From positions 2,690,099 through 2,754,098 of the forward strand of contig CM001633.1 of NCBI GenBank assembly GCA_000309945.1: DNA of 64,000 nucleotides, read 5' to 3'. Source of the DNA: Leptolyngbyaceae cyanobacterium JSC-12. GTDB lineage: Bacteria; Cyanobacteriota; Cyanobacteriia; Leptolyngbyales; Leptolyngbyaceae. A program made the position numbers and the translations under genes. The stretch's first letter is position 1. Every line of letters starts with the position of its first letter. Positions 48,240 to 57,273 of this stretch are shown here, one piece after another. The notes beneath the pieces are model-generated. The model made no database searches. It saw nothing but the letters and a program-made list of their open reading frames with translations, and was not told where the DNA came from.

Positions 48240-48656
48240 AAATCTAGATAGAAGACCTTTGGTTTGAATCTTCTCTACTATCCTAATCAAACGTTCAATT
48301 TAAATCAGTTCCAATCGTAAAGTTCTAAGTTACTCTGAACGTTAGCCCTCATTTAAAGGAGATCCTCAACTGCTTTCAATTCCCCCCACAGAATATAAGC
48401 TTACAGTATCAGAATCCTGTTTGTATGACGGACTTTTGAGTTCTTGTTCCTATCCAGCGAGGCGATGGTTACTCTCAGAATTTTTGAGACTCTAATGTGC
48501 AATTCAGCTCTCAAAATGGGAATTGCTTAAGCTAGGGTTGGAAAAAATCTTGTTTCTTTGTTGTCATCTCTCGTTCCCTTCTCTTCAGTTCTGGTACACT
48601 TCCCTCTACCGTTTAGCGATCGCGAACCAAGCCCGACAGGAGAAATTGCTGGTGTC
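48240..48656. other. 417-bp gap after the tRNA
   Basis: Upstream regions of the minus-strand tRNA gene and of the plus-strand gene at 48657. No gene or repeat was recognised. The frame of the next gene is open from 48558 but lacks family-like sequence before 48657. Confidence 0.45.
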
Positions 48657-49328
48657 ATGTTTATTTTGAAACGTCAGGATGTTGAGATTTCGAGCATTCA
48701 GCACCCAAAGCGGGATCAACAAATCCCGATCTTGACGTATCAAAGTCAAACCTTTCGCCTTATCAGCGTCTTCAGTGCTGCCCAGGAAGAAGATGCAAAG
48801 TCATTTTGGCGCGACCTCACCGACAACCAGGGGAAAGCCTGTGTCCTGCTGGAAGAGCCTGATCGGTACAGTGTGTGGGGCAAAATTCGGTTGGAGCAAT
48901 TTGCCAACGAAGCAGAAGCCGTTGCCCATGATGCTTCCACCAATCCAGCTTTCATCAAGGGTTGCATTCTCATGCTTCAGGGCGTGTTTATCGACATCGA
49001 AGACTTGCTGGGAAATCGACAAGCTGGACTTTTCCAAAAAGATATAGCGGAAATGTTCAAGCAGTGGCGATTTCCCCAGGCAGAGACACCAGATGCCGTC
49101 AAATATGTGTTGACGATGGATCCATTGGGTTCAGCCCAATTGCCAGCCTGGCAGGAACACCATCTCAATACCCTGTTGCAGGAACTTCACCGTATTGGCA
49201 AATCTTATTTTGGTAACACTAGCTTTGCTCCACGAGCAGTGGATGCCTTACAGGATTTACCAGCGGCTGAACAAACCCAATTTAAAGCATGGCTCAATCA
49301 GTCTCCCCTGGGCAAGCTCTGGCGTTAG
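48657..49328 (+). CDS. Conserved cyanobacterial protein (resembles Npun_F0813 family)
   Basis: 223 residues starting MFILKRQDVEIS, with an ACAGGAGAA ribosome-binding region before the ATG at 48657. Soluble, no signal peptide. Recognisable stretches: ILTYQSQTFRLISVFSA, CVLLEEPDRYSVWGKIRLEQ, GCILMLQGVFIDIEDLLG. From memory this resembles a cyanobacteria-wide family of unknown function; the name is not certain. A membrane protein gene follows on the same strand. Confidence 0.75.
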   Translation: MFILKRQDVEISSIQHPKRDQQIPILTYQSQTFRLISVFSAAQEEDAKSFWRDLTDNQGKACVLLEEPDRYSVWGKIRLEQFANEAEAVAHDASTNPAFIKGCILMLQGVFIDIEDLLGNRQAGLFQKDIAEMFKQWRFPQAETPDAVKYVLTMDPLGSAQLPAWQEHHLNTLLQELHRIGKSYFGNTSFAPRAVDALQDLPAAEQTQFKAWLNQSPLGKLWR

Positions 49329-49441
49329 CTTAAAGAATTGTTCAACATTTGTTTCACTTCTCACTAAGTTGTGCCACTCTTGCTTGAGGCTGTCCCTGCA
49401 AGATCGTTCAACTTTCCCGCAGCTACCTCATCATTCAACCT

Positions 49442-50443
49442 ATGAGCAGTGTAGATAAATCCTCCGGTTCCAAATCACTTCTGTCAGTTCAGAATCTCGT
49501 CCTGGTCCAGATTATCTGGGCGGTTGCCGCTTTGCTGTTTTTCGCTCTGTTTGGCATTACGGCAAAGGGAGAAACTCATCCCCTCTGGTATTCTGTGGGA
49601 ACTTCGATCTTTGAGGCGACTGCATTCCTGGTAGCAGCGCTCCTTTGCTTCAGAAATTGGGGGAGTTCGCAGATTGTGAGTGGACGCAATGTTTGGTTAG
49701 GCATTGGGTTAGGAATGCTGTTTTATTTTCTGGGCAATCTGGTTTTTAGTTATTGGGAACTGGTGTTGGGTTTACAGCCTGCAGTTTCACCAGGTGACTT
49801 CTTTTTTATTTTGACTTACATTTTTCTGCTCTGGGGGATGGTGCAAGCCGTTTTTACACGCCGCTTGAATTTGGAGTTATGGCAGAAAGGGGTGGTGGTG
49901 GGAATTGCGGTGGTGGGAATTGCGATCGCGATCGGTTTAAGTACGAAACCTGCTGAAACAACAGCAACCCAGTTGTTAGGAACCCCTTCTGCCTATGCCC
50001 AAGCTCCTCAACCGACTCAAACTACAGTCCCTGCGTCTCCTGCCCCTGCCCTGCCATCCGAACAGTCAACTGCTTCAGCCGAGCAACGCCCCCAACCACC
50101 TGAATGGGCAATTAACCTGGAACAACAACTCCAACCGCTAGAAGGTCCAGTCACACTGTTTTACCTGGTTTGCGATACCTTACTGCTTGTATTAGCAACC
50201 ACCTTGCTGCTGGCATTTTGGGGTGGGCGGTTTTCGCAGTCCTGGCGGATGATTGCGATCGCGGCATTTTTCCTATACCTAGGCGATGTGTGGTTTAAGT
50301 ATGCTACTCGTGATCCCAACTATCAGAGTGGCAGTTTACCAGAAGTTGCCTGGGTGTTTAGCGGTGTTTTGTTTGGCATTGGAGCAGCCCTGGAATATGA
50401 CTTGTCTAGTCGTTCTCGGCGTACTAGCTCTCGTCGCAGATAA
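49442..50443 (+). CDS. Polytopic membrane protein of unknown function
   Basis: 333 residues with about five hydrophobic helices in the first half. A Pro/Gln/Ala-rich, probably soluble loop at about residues 180-225 (TPSAYAQAPQPTQTTVPAS) follows, then two or three more helices and a basic Arg/Ser tail (SRSRRTSSRRR). The layout suggests a conserved cyanobacterial membrane protein. Located 113 bp after the preceding gene. No motif reveals a function. Confidence 0.7.
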   Translation: MSSVDKSSGSKSLLSVQNLVLVQIIWAVAALLFFALFGITAKGETHPLWYSVGTSIFEATAFLVAALLCFRNWGSSQIVSGRNVWLGIGLGMLFYFLGNLVFSYWELVLGLQPAVSPGDFFFILTYIFLLWGMVQAVFTRRLNLELWQKGVVVGIAVVGIAIAIGLSTKPAETTATQLLGTPSAYAQAPQPTQTTVPASPAPALPSEQSTASAEQRPQPPEWAINLEQQLQPLEGPVTLFYLVCDTLLLVLATTLLLAFWGGRFSQSWRMIAIAAFFLYLGDVWFKYATRDPNYQSGSLPEVAWVFSGVLFGIGAALEYDLSSRSRRTSSRRR

Positions 50444-50565
50444 TTCCGCAATTTGAAGCAATCTCTGCTACAGCCACTTAATCCAGCCAATTAATCAATG
50501 TCAGACAAGGACTGTTCGACATACAATAAATCAGGCTACTGTTGTATTCTGGTGCCTGCACCCTG

Positions 50566-51549
50566 ATGATTGCTCGAAAACTCTCCGACCCTGAAAAAAA
50601 CGATATTCTTCGCCTTTACCGAACCACTGGGGAGACCTCCTCTACCCTGGCAGCTCGGTATGGTGTCAGTACCTCCACAGTTAGTCGCATTCTCAAAAGT
50701 ACTTTGCCAGCGGATGAGTACGAAGCATTGATTCAGCAAAAGCGAACAATGCGAACGACAGAATTAGCATCAGCAGAGGATGACTCAGGAGATTCGGGCA
50801 ATCGCACCAGGCACGCAGAAGCAATCAATGCTGTCATTGAGCCTTTAGCAGAGCAAGAAGATCCTTCATCCCCTGACCTTTCTGAAGAAAAAACAGCCTC
50901 CACTCAACCAGAAAGAGTTAAGCCAATTCTTCGTCGATCCAGGCGACGTTCCACAGCGTCATCTGATGACTCACCCGCTGATGTAGAGCAACTGCAAGTG
51001 CCTCTTTCTTCAGTAGAACCTGTTGCTCAACCAGAGGGCGGTTCTTATCTTGCAGAAGGAGAAGTACTTAAAGAGATTTTGAGTGACAGCCTGATTGAAG
51101 AGGATGAAGAACTAGCCGATGATCTGGACGATGATCTGGATGAAGAACTGGAAGATGAAGATGAAGATGAAGATGGGGATGAAGAACTAGCCGATCAGCC
51201 ACTCTTGGCTCAAAGTCGTCTCAAAGACGGAATGGCCATTCAAATCTTGCCGCTGGCAGATGCTCCAATTCCCAGAACTTGCTACCTGGTTGTTGATCGA
51301 GCAGCCGAACTGATTGCCCCACCTTTAAAGGAATTTGGCGACTTGGGGCAGATTCCTGAAGAGGAGTTTCAGGCGAAAACACTGCCTGTGTTCGATAATC
51401 ATCGGATTGCCAAACGTTATTCCAACCCACGAACCCAACGGGTCATTAAGCTGCCAGATGGACGAGTCTTGTCAAAGACATCTTCTCATCTCCAGGCGAA
51501 AGGCATCACTCGCCTTTTGATTGATGGACGGGTGTATTCCTTGAATTAA
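50566..51549 (+). CDS. Helix-turn-helix protein with acidic linker
   Basis: About 327 residues from the ATG at 50566. The N-terminal 60 residues form a transposase-type/IS630-like helix-turn-helix (DPEKNDILRLYRTTGET, AARYGVSTSTVSRILKS). Then a disordered Ser/Glu-rich region and a run of about 30 mostly Asp/Glu residues (near residues 180-215) encoded by GATGAA-type repeats. A conserved C-terminal domain contains MAIQILPLADAPIPRTCYLV and RTQRVIKLPDGRVLSKTSSH. It probably binds DNA; similar proteins are often labelled transposase, but no catalytic domain is present. Confidence 0.75.
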   Translation: MIARKLSDPEKNDILRLYRTTGETSSTLAARYGVSTSTVSRILKSTLPADEYEALIQQKRTMRTTELASAEDDSGDSGNRTRHAEAINAVIEPLAEQEDPSSPDLSEEKTASTQPERVKPILRRSRRRSTASSDDSPADVEQLQVPLSSVEPVAQPEGGSYLAEGEVLKEILSDSLIEEDEELADDLDDDLDEELEDEDEDEDGDEELADQPLLAQSRLKDGMAIQILPLADAPIPRTCYLVVDRAAELIAPPLKEFGDLGQIPEEEFQAKTLPVFDNHRIAKRYSNPRTQRVIKLPDGRVLSKTSSHLQAKGITRLLIDGRVYSLN

Positions 51550-51565
51550 TAGTTAGAGGAATGAA

Positions 51566-51802
51566 CTAGTCCTCCTCATGGGCGCTTGGGTCAGAACCAA
51601 TCAGGAGGGGCGCGATCGCCATTCCGACTGCTCCTAATCCAGCACTGAACGCCAGGAACACTCCAAACGGCACCTTAATTGATTCAAAGGTCAACAGCTT
51701 AAAGGAGACAGCGGTAAAATTTTGTACAGCCAGGATCGCCGCAGCCCCTATCCAGCCTGCCAGAATCAGGGATGTAAGGATGATTGCTACTGTTTTCATC
51801 AT
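51566..51802 (-). CDS. LapA/DUF1049-like small membrane protein
   Basis: About 79 residues from the ATG at 51802; a TTG at 51817 would add five. Two hydrophobic helices (VAIILTSLILAGWIGAAAIL and VFLAFSAGLGAVGMAIAPLL) separated by AVQNFTAVSFKLLTFESIKV, the typical DUF1049 pattern. The tail is acidic. Function in cyanobacteria unknown. Convergent with the helix-turn-helix gene. Confidence 0.75.
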   Translation of the reverse strand: MMKTVAIILTSLILAGWIGAAAILAVQNFTAVSFKLLTFESIKVPFGVFLAFSAGLGAVGMAIAPLLIGSDPSAHEED

Positions 51803-51957
51803 GCGAGATGGCGCCAAGACATTTCTCTTCAGACTAGCTCAATTTTTAGAGGATGTTTGAAAAGGGAGAGACGGCTAAAGTTGTCACTACAAATCTAAAA
51901 TTTTAGTAACATTAATTTTTCTCACTCTAGAATAAGAACACTCCCAGGACTTGCTCA

Positions 51958-51986
51958 GTAAAAAACCCGCCAATGTAGTGCGGGTT
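51958..51986 (-). terminator. Rho-independent terminator downstream of the repeat protein gene
   Basis: On the minus strand a 7-bp stem (AACCCGC with GCGGGTT, 9-base loop) is followed by a run of T. It lies about 60 bp after the stop of the gene at 52047-53741 and would terminate it. Confidence 0.75.
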
Positions 51987-52046
51987 GGGTGTACCTATGA
52001 GTGCTTCTCCTCTAACCACACATCCAGTAGTCCCAGTTCCGTAAAT

Positions 52047-53741
52047 TCATCCAAAAATAGTCGGCACAAATTCTAAACTTGCATGAAGTTTGAGTATTCC
52101 TGGGTGCCAATCATGGCTACTAGACAACCATTCCACCTCGACTCCTTGCAACAATTGTGCTATTTCCGGGGCAGCCGTTTGCACAGAATGTACCAGTTGT
52201 GACTGTAGCTGCTCAACTGGAATCGGTTCTGGAAAAACTGATGAGGTCTGAATGTGAGCGATCGCGCTAGAAGTGACCCTACTGGTTTCGTCAGTACCCA
52301 AACGTCCTGTTGCCAGGTCAACAAACCATTGTTCCTCAGAAGTTTCTAATTCAAGCGCACACACGAGTCGCAAAATTCCTGGCTTCCAGTCAGCATCCGG
52401 CTGCAGCACGGTAGCAGGTACTCCACTTATCCATTGCATGTTCAAATAAGAACTGCGGGTAATATGCCACAGTAACTTTGGCACCAGTTCATCCATTAGT
52501 AATTCTGGTTGTAGTAAACAAAAGCTAGAACTAGCGGCGTGCAAAGTTAACGCTGAGATGCGATAGGCTTGTCGCACAATTTGGTGTAGGGATTCACTGG
52601 TTGAAGACGATAGTTCTAACTGACATACAAGATTGATCGATTTTGCTAGGGCTTGCTGAGTTGCAAGCTGGGAAAAGATCTCTAACGCTGCTGGATCAGT
52701 TAATCGGACGAGCGTAGTAGCCATCAACGTGAACATTGGCATTTCTACAACTGCAACAGACATCAGGGGAGCATTAGCAGTGTGAAAAGGATACCCAGAT
52801 GAATTAGATCCTTCGGCTTCTGAGTTAGTCTCCTCCATAAACTCTGCCTCAATAGGGTTAGACAGCGCTGATTGGCTTGTGAACAGCAATTTATCTGATT
52901 CGTAGGGTGTAAATGTTAACCCTAATTTCAGTTGCAACTCGCCCGATCTCCACGGGTGCCCTGGTATCAGCAAGTCAACCGCTAGCCCACTCATCCAGGC
53001 TTGTAGAATCGGCGTTGTGGATAAAAGTGATTCGGTTAAGGCTTGAAGTTGATAGTTGAGCCATACGCCAGATTGATCAGCCTGTTCCTGCCAAACCCCA
53101 TCATCTACCAGAACGTGCGATAAACAATTCCCTTCTTCTGTTTGTATCTGGTAACTTTGATCAATCAAGGACTGGGGTGGGCATCCCATTGCCAGATCAA
53201 GGCACCAATTTTCATCCTCGGCACGAATTTCAAGGATCACGGCTAATCGCAAGATGCCTGGAGTCCAGAGACTACTTGCCTGGCTGACTTGTGCCTGGAT
53301 TCCTTCAACCAACTGCATGATGGGATAACTACTACGAGCAGTGCACCATAGAAGTTTCGGGATCAAGGCTGCTATCAGCACAGGATCTGACGGTCTAGTT
53401 TCTTGGGATGAACGTACTAGTGGACTAGTTTGTAACAGTTCTAGAAGATCGTAGGCTTCATCACTGATGTAAGGAATCAGGGTTTCAGGAGTGAGGGGAT
53501 GATGGAGAGCCAGGTTTTGTTCCGGCGATCGCAATTTCTGGATCAGTTCAACCAATTGCTGCATTGCCAGTAGGGCATCCTCCGGAGTGACTGGAATCTG
53601 AGTCAGACAGTCAACCAGAGTGTGATCATGAAAAACCACAATCGCTTGTTTGACAGTCTCCAATGAAGTTGATAGTTGCATTGGAGTTGTAGTGGATTGA
53701 GGCACAATCGCGGCTGCGATCGCTTGAGACGAAACTCCCAT
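52047..53741 (-). CDS. Protein with four related units, function unknown
   Basis: 564 residues, no signal peptide. Two long halves are related: residues about 127-188 (IPKLLWCTARSSYPIMQLVEG, LWTPGILRLAVILEI) match about 419-478 (VPKLLWHITRSSYLNMQWISG, DWKPGILRLVCALEL). Residues about 236-280 (HPWRSGELQLKLGLTF) match about 516-560 (HDWHPGILKLHASLEF). The order is therefore A1-A2-B1-B2, an internal duplication of a two-part unit. I recognise no family. Soluble and probably cytoplasmic. Followed by its own terminator. Confidence 0.72.
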   Translation of the reverse strand: MGVSSQAIAAAIVPQSTTTPMQLSTSLETVKQAIVVFHDHTLVDCLTQIPVTPEDALLAMQQLVELIQKLRSPEQNLALHHPLTPETLIPYISDEAYDLLELLQTSPLVRSSQETRPSDPVLIAALIPKLLWCTARSSYPIMQLVEGIQAQVSQASSLWTPGILRLAVILEIRAEDENWCLDLAMGCPPQSLIDQSYQIQTEEGNCLSHVLVDDGVWQEQADQSGVWLNYQLQALTESLLSTTPILQAWMSGLAVDLLIPGHPWRSGELQLKLGLTFTPYESDKLLFTSQSALSNPIEAEFMEETNSEAEGSNSSGYPFHTANAPLMSVAVVEMPMFTLMATTLVRLTDPAALEIFSQLATQQALAKSINLVCQLELSSSTSESLHQIVRQAYRISALTLHAASSSFCLLQPELLMDELVPKLLWHITRSSYLNMQWISGVPATVLQPDADWKPGILRLVCALELETSEEQWFVDLATGRLGTDETSRVTSSAIAHIQTSSVFPEPIPVEQLQSQLVHSVQTAAPEIAQLLQGVEVEWLSSSHDWHPGILKLHASLEFVPTIFG

Positions 53742-53819
53742 AAAACACTCCAGCTTTTCGGTTGGTGAGAGAACTGGTCAAACCCACAGGTCAACCAAGA
53801 CTTGCCCAATGCAGTCTAT

Positions 53820-54821
53820 ATGAGTCAAGGCTCTGTAACTAAAGAGTTCCCATTTTCTTCGGGTATCCTTCCCCAAGACACCCCTAAGCAACCTAGAATC
53901 AAGTCTGTGGCAATTCCTTTTTTTCAGCCTGTGATCACCTTGTCTCTACTTCTAGCGTTTCAGTTTACTTCTCCAGGTCCCAATGTTCCCTTCTTGCAAT
54001 GGGGCGCTTTCTCAGTCCGGTGGTATGGCTTGCTGATTGCTTCTGCAGTGCTGATTGGGGTGACCCTATCCCAGTATTTAGCACACCGTCGGAATGTTAA
54101 TCCTGAGCTTGTAAGCGATCTAGCAATCTGGTTAGTCATCGGGGCAATTCCCTGTGCGCGACTTTATTATGTGCTATTCCAATGGGATGAGTATGCTCAA
54201 CACCCAGCCGATATTATCGCAATTTGGAAAGGTGGCATTGCGATTCATGGAGCAATGATTGGCGGGCTGGTTGCCGCGCTAATCTTTTGCCGTTTGCAAA
54301 AAGTGTCTTTCTGGCAGATGGCTGATCTGATCGCGCCATCTCTGGCTTTGGGGCAAGCGATCGGTCGATGGGGCAACTTCTTCAATTCCGAAGCCTTTGG
54401 CAGACCTACTGATCTTCCCTGGAAACTGTACATTCCATATCGAAACCGTCCGCCTGAATACAAAGGTTATGAGTATTTTCACCCGACGTTCTTGTATGAG
54501 TCCCTCTGGAATCTGGCAGTATTCATCTTGCTGATGGTTCTGTTTTTGCGAGATATCAAAGGGAAACCCAGGCTAAAAATTGGCACCCTATTTCTGACCT
54601 ATTTAGTGGTCTACGGCTGCGGACGCTTTTGGATTGAAGGATTGCGAACTGATAGCTTAATGCTGGGATCGCTGCGAATTGCACAGGTCGTGAGCTTATG
54701 CTCGATCGCGATCGGGATTATTGGCTTAGTTTATCTCTACAAGCTAGGTCGCTCTTTGCCGGATGTGGTTCATCCCTTGGAAACTCAGTCAACTGATCCG
54801 GCTCACTCTTCTCACAAATAG
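53820..54821 (+). CDS. lgt: Prolipoprotein diacylglyceryl transferase
   Basis: Transfers diacylglyceryl to the lipobox Cys of prolipoproteins in the inner membrane. About seven helices. Signature segments: [25 protein letters not shown] (catalytic His region), and [17 protein letters not shown] (the GRIGNFxNxE motif). Starts at the ATG at 53820; the extra N-terminal 60 or so residues before the first helix are unusually long, so a downstream start is possible. It would process the PotD- and DUF4333-type lipoproteins seen in this window. Confidence 0.95.
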   Translation: MSQGSVTKEFPFSSGILPQDTPKQPRIKSVAIPFFQPVITLSLLLAFQFTSPGPNVPFLQWGAFSVRWYGLLIASAVLIGVTLSQYLAHRRNVNPELVSDLAIWLVIGAIPCARLYYVLFQWDEYAQHPADIIAIWKGGIAIHGAMIGGLVAALIFCRLQKVSFWQMADLIAPSLALGQAIGRWGNFFNSEAFGRPTDLPWKLYIPYRNRPPEYKGYEYFHPTFLYESLWNLAVFILLMVLFLRDIKGKPRLKIGTLFLTYLVVYGCGRFWIEGLRTDSLMLGSLRIAQVVSLCSIAIGIIGLVYLYKLGRSLPDVVHPLETQSTDPAHSSHK

Positions 54822-54847
54822 TGAAATTATAGAAAAATTGTAGAAAA

Positions 54848-54871
54848 CCCCAGAGGGTATTACCTCCGGGG
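54848..54871 (+). terminator. Possible terminator hairpin after lgt
   Basis: An interrupted stem (CCCC then GAGG pairing with CCTC and GGGG, one A-C mismatch) 27 bp after lgt. There is no T run after it, so intrinsic termination is uncertain. Confidence 0.4.
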
Positions 54872-54975
54872 CTAAATCAGGGTGCATCTACCATTTCACT
54901 CTTCTAAGCTGCAACGCCCTCTCCGGAGAAATTTGCTCAGGGAGAACTAAAATTTTCAGCATAATCACCAAACCC

Positions 54976-55818
54976 ATGATGCCTGTTTTCCCAACTCCAA
55001 CTAACTCATCCTTGTTGCCTGCCGTTTACATTGTTGGGGCTGGTCCAGGGGACCCCGAACTACTAACCGTCAAAGCCCAACGCCTTCTGGCAAAGGCTGA
55101 TGTCATTCTATTTGCCGATTCACTGGTGCCCAAGCAGTTATTGGCAGGAGTGCGGCTGGATGCGGAAATTATTCGCACCGCTAACAAAACCTTAGAAGAG
55201 ATTTTGCCCCTCATGATTGAGCGAGTTCAAGCAGGCAAGGCAGTTGTGCGGCTGCATTCTGGAGACCCTTGCTTGTATGGAGCCGTTCAGGAACAAATGC
55301 AAGCCTTACTTCATGCAGACATCCCGTTTGAAGTAGTCCCAGGAATCAGCGCATTTCAGGCGGCAGCGGCTCGGCTCCGGGTAGAGCTAACACTGCCAGG
55401 GGTTGTGCAATCGATTATTTTGACTCGCATCAGCGGGCGAACTCAGGTTCCAAAAGCTGAAGAGCTTGAAACGTTGGCGGCTCATCAGGCGAGTTTGTGC
55501 CTGTATTTAAGTGCACGTCATGTAGAAGAGGCCCAAGCAAAATTGATACGACACTATGCACCAACAACCCCTGTAGCGATCTGTTTCCGTTTGGGATGGC
55601 ATGATGAAAAGATCTGGTTGGTGCCTTTGGATGAGATGGCAAAAGTGACTCGACGAGAAGATTTGATTCGGACTACGCTTTATGTGATTAGTCCGGCGTT
55701 AGCATCGGCAACAGTTCCTCGAACAATTGCCCGTGCAGATACAATGTCTGAGCTAGCACAAACGCGATCGCACCTCTATAACCCCGAACATAGCCATCTC
55801 TTCCGCCCTGCCCGCTAA
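54976..55818 (+). CDS. cobM: Precorrin-4 C11-methyltransferase
   Basis: SAM-dependent methylase of cobalamin (corrin ring) biosynthesis. Tetrapyrrole methylase motifs: YIVGAGPGDPELLTVKAQRL and VVRLHSGDPCLYGAVQEQM; EVVPGISAFQAAAARLRVELT and SIILTRISGRTQVP are specific to CobM/CbiF. 280 residues. The first ATG is at 54976 (a second at 54979). It is followed 18 bp later by the GvpF/L-like gene, which is probably co-transcribed. Confidence 0.93.
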   Translation: MMPVFPTPTNSSLLPAVYIVGAGPGDPELLTVKAQRLLAKADVILFADSLVPKQLLAGVRLDAEIIRTANKTLEEILPLMIERVQAGKAVVRLHSGDPCLYGAVQEQMQALLHADIPFEVVPGISAFQAAAARLRVELTLPGVVQSIILTRISGRTQVPKAEELETLAAHQASLCLYLSARHVEEAQAKLIRHYAPTTPVAICFRLGWHDEKIWLVPLDEMAKVTRREDLIRTTLYVISPALASATVPRTIARADTMSELAQTRSHLYNPEHSHLFRPAR

Positions 55819-55836
55819 CATCTAACCAATTCTCAT

Positions 55837-56499
55837 ATGCACGTCTATGCACTGCTAAAGACTCCTCAATTACCTCTCAACTTACCAGCAGGAGTTGATC
55901 ATGCATTGCAACTGGTGGTGTGTAAGCAATTAGCCGCCGTAATCGAACCTGATCTGGAATTGGAGCAGTTGCAACAGGATGATGCTGTGCTGCTGCAAGC
56001 CGTCTTAGCCCACGATCGCGTGATTCGAGAACTCTTTAGCCAAACCACTGTTTTACCTCTGCGATTTGCCACCTTTCCCACTCTGGCGGAGTTAATCAGC
56101 GACCTCCATACTCGTCAAACCCATTATCTGGAAACGTTAGACTGGTTTGAGGGAAAGGCAGAATACACCGTAAAACTGACTCCAAGCAAAATCAACCAAT
56201 CTCCTATCGTAGAAACCCTTAAAGGCAAAGAGTACTTTTTGGCGAAGAAACGGCAATATCAAGAGCAACAACAACAACGAGAGCAGCAAACCCAAGAGTT
56301 AGCACAAATTTTTCAGGCGATCGCCCAACAATATCCAATTCAAACAAATTCAGATAATCAACAAGTACACATTCTGGCAAACAAAAACGAGCAAAACCAA
56401 TTAGAGCAAATCCTTAAGACTCTTCAATCAAACTACATGCTTTGGGAAATTGCCCTTAGCGAAGCATTGCCCCCCTTTCACTTTGTGAATCTCAGGTGA
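55837..56499 (+). CDS. GvpF/GvpL-family gas vesicle protein
   Basis: 220 residues. Family features: MHVYALLKTP start, a central HDRVIRELFSQTTVLPLRFATFP (the GvpL/F core), LDWFEGKAEYTVKLTP, and a C-terminal coiled stretch with many Gln (YQEQQQQREQQTQEL). These proteins assist gas vesicle assembly, but no gvpA, gvpC or other gvp gene is present within the window. It follows cobM in the same direction. Whether it works in vesicle formation here is unknown. Confidence 0.82.
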   Translation: MHVYALLKTPQLPLNLPAGVDHALQLVVCKQLAAVIEPDLELEQLQQDDAVLLQAVLAHDRVIRELFSQTTVLPLRFATFPTLAELISDLHTRQTHYLETLDWFEGKAEYTVKLTPSKINQSPIVETLKGKEYFLAKKRQYQEQQQQREQQTQELAQIFQAIAQQYPIQTNSDNQQVHILANKNEQNQLEQILKTLQSNYMLWEIALSEALPPFHFVNLR

Positions 56500-56528
56500 G
56501 TATTCATTTCGTGAATCTTAGGTAAGTA
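56482..56528 (+). repeat. 26-bp-spaced duplication at the gvpF/L end
   Basis: Two 21-base copies (56482-56502 and 56508-56528) differ at three positions. The first holds the last codons and stop of the gvpF/L-like gene; the second covers the stop codon of the convergent anti-sigma-type gene. Confidence 0.6.
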
Positions 56529-56967
56529 ATGGCATTCGAGAGGAGGCTTTTACACGCTTACAGAGCCGTAACTCCGTACCATTGCGACTCCACTGGACTT
56601 TGTCAAACACCTGATGTAGTATGTAAAGCCCTCTTCCACATTCACGCTCACAGCAGGAAATCATATCTTCGAGATCCGTACCACAACTTTTCGAAGGTCT
56701 AAATCCACTGCCTTGATCGGAGATCACCCACCAATATTGATCCGCAATTACCGAGAACCGAACCAACACCGTTTTATTTGGATCTAGATTATTTCCATGC
56801 TTTGCAGCATTAACCAGAGCTTCCTGCAGTCCTAACCTAACCTCTGGTTTCCACTGCGGAGGAATCTCTGCAAGCAACAAGTCCAAAACCGGGACTAAGT
56901 AGAGAGTGGAAGCAAAACTAACAGTGTTCCAACTGCGTTTAGCCGGACGGGACGAGACTGCTATCAC
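56518..56967 (-). CDS. ATP-binding anti-sigma-type (RsbW/SpoIIAB-like) regulator
   Basis: 149 residues with a GHKL ATPase fold: N-box LQEALVNAAKHGNNLDPNK, G1 ISDQGSGFRPS, G2 GRGLYILHQVFDKVQW. This is the anti-sigma serine kinase (HATPase_c_2) group that usually binds a sigma factor or anti-anti-sigma. GTG start at 56967. No sigma or anti-anti-sigma gene is adjacent, so the target is unknown. Short Cys-rich insert DLEDMISCCERECGRGL. Confidence 0.85.
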   Translation of the reverse strand: MIAVSSRPAKRSWNTVSFASTLYLVPVLDLLLAEIPPQWKPEVRLGLQEALVNAAKHGNNLDPNKTVLVRFSVIADQYWWVISDQGSGFRPSKSCGTDLEDMISCCERECGRGLYILHQVFDKVQWSRNGTELRLCKRVKASSRMPLLT

Positions 56968-57273
56968 TCAATAAAACCCCGTAGCTTTACAAGTGGTGTG
57001 TATAAAGGTTAGTAAACCGCTTTCTCTAAAGATGCAACCTATTAAGGTAACTAAGAACTCACTAAGAGTCTTAAAGCTGAAAAATTCACATCTAAATCAG
57101 TTGCCAAGCTGCATGAAGGGAATCCTACGCACAACAAGGGTAAACTCCAGACGTTTGTAACCTGTCTTTACTTAGAATATACCAAAGGATTGGTGGGAAA
57201 AACACCCCTAATACGAATTTTCAATGATTCAAACCATTTCTTATCTTAGAACTCAATCGTATTCGCAACAGTT
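56968..57273. other. 306-bp gap between anti-sigma gene and Clp operon
   Basis: Upstream of the anti-sigma-type gene and downstream of the J-domain gene. No open frame, hairpin with T run or repeat was identified. Confidence 0.45.
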
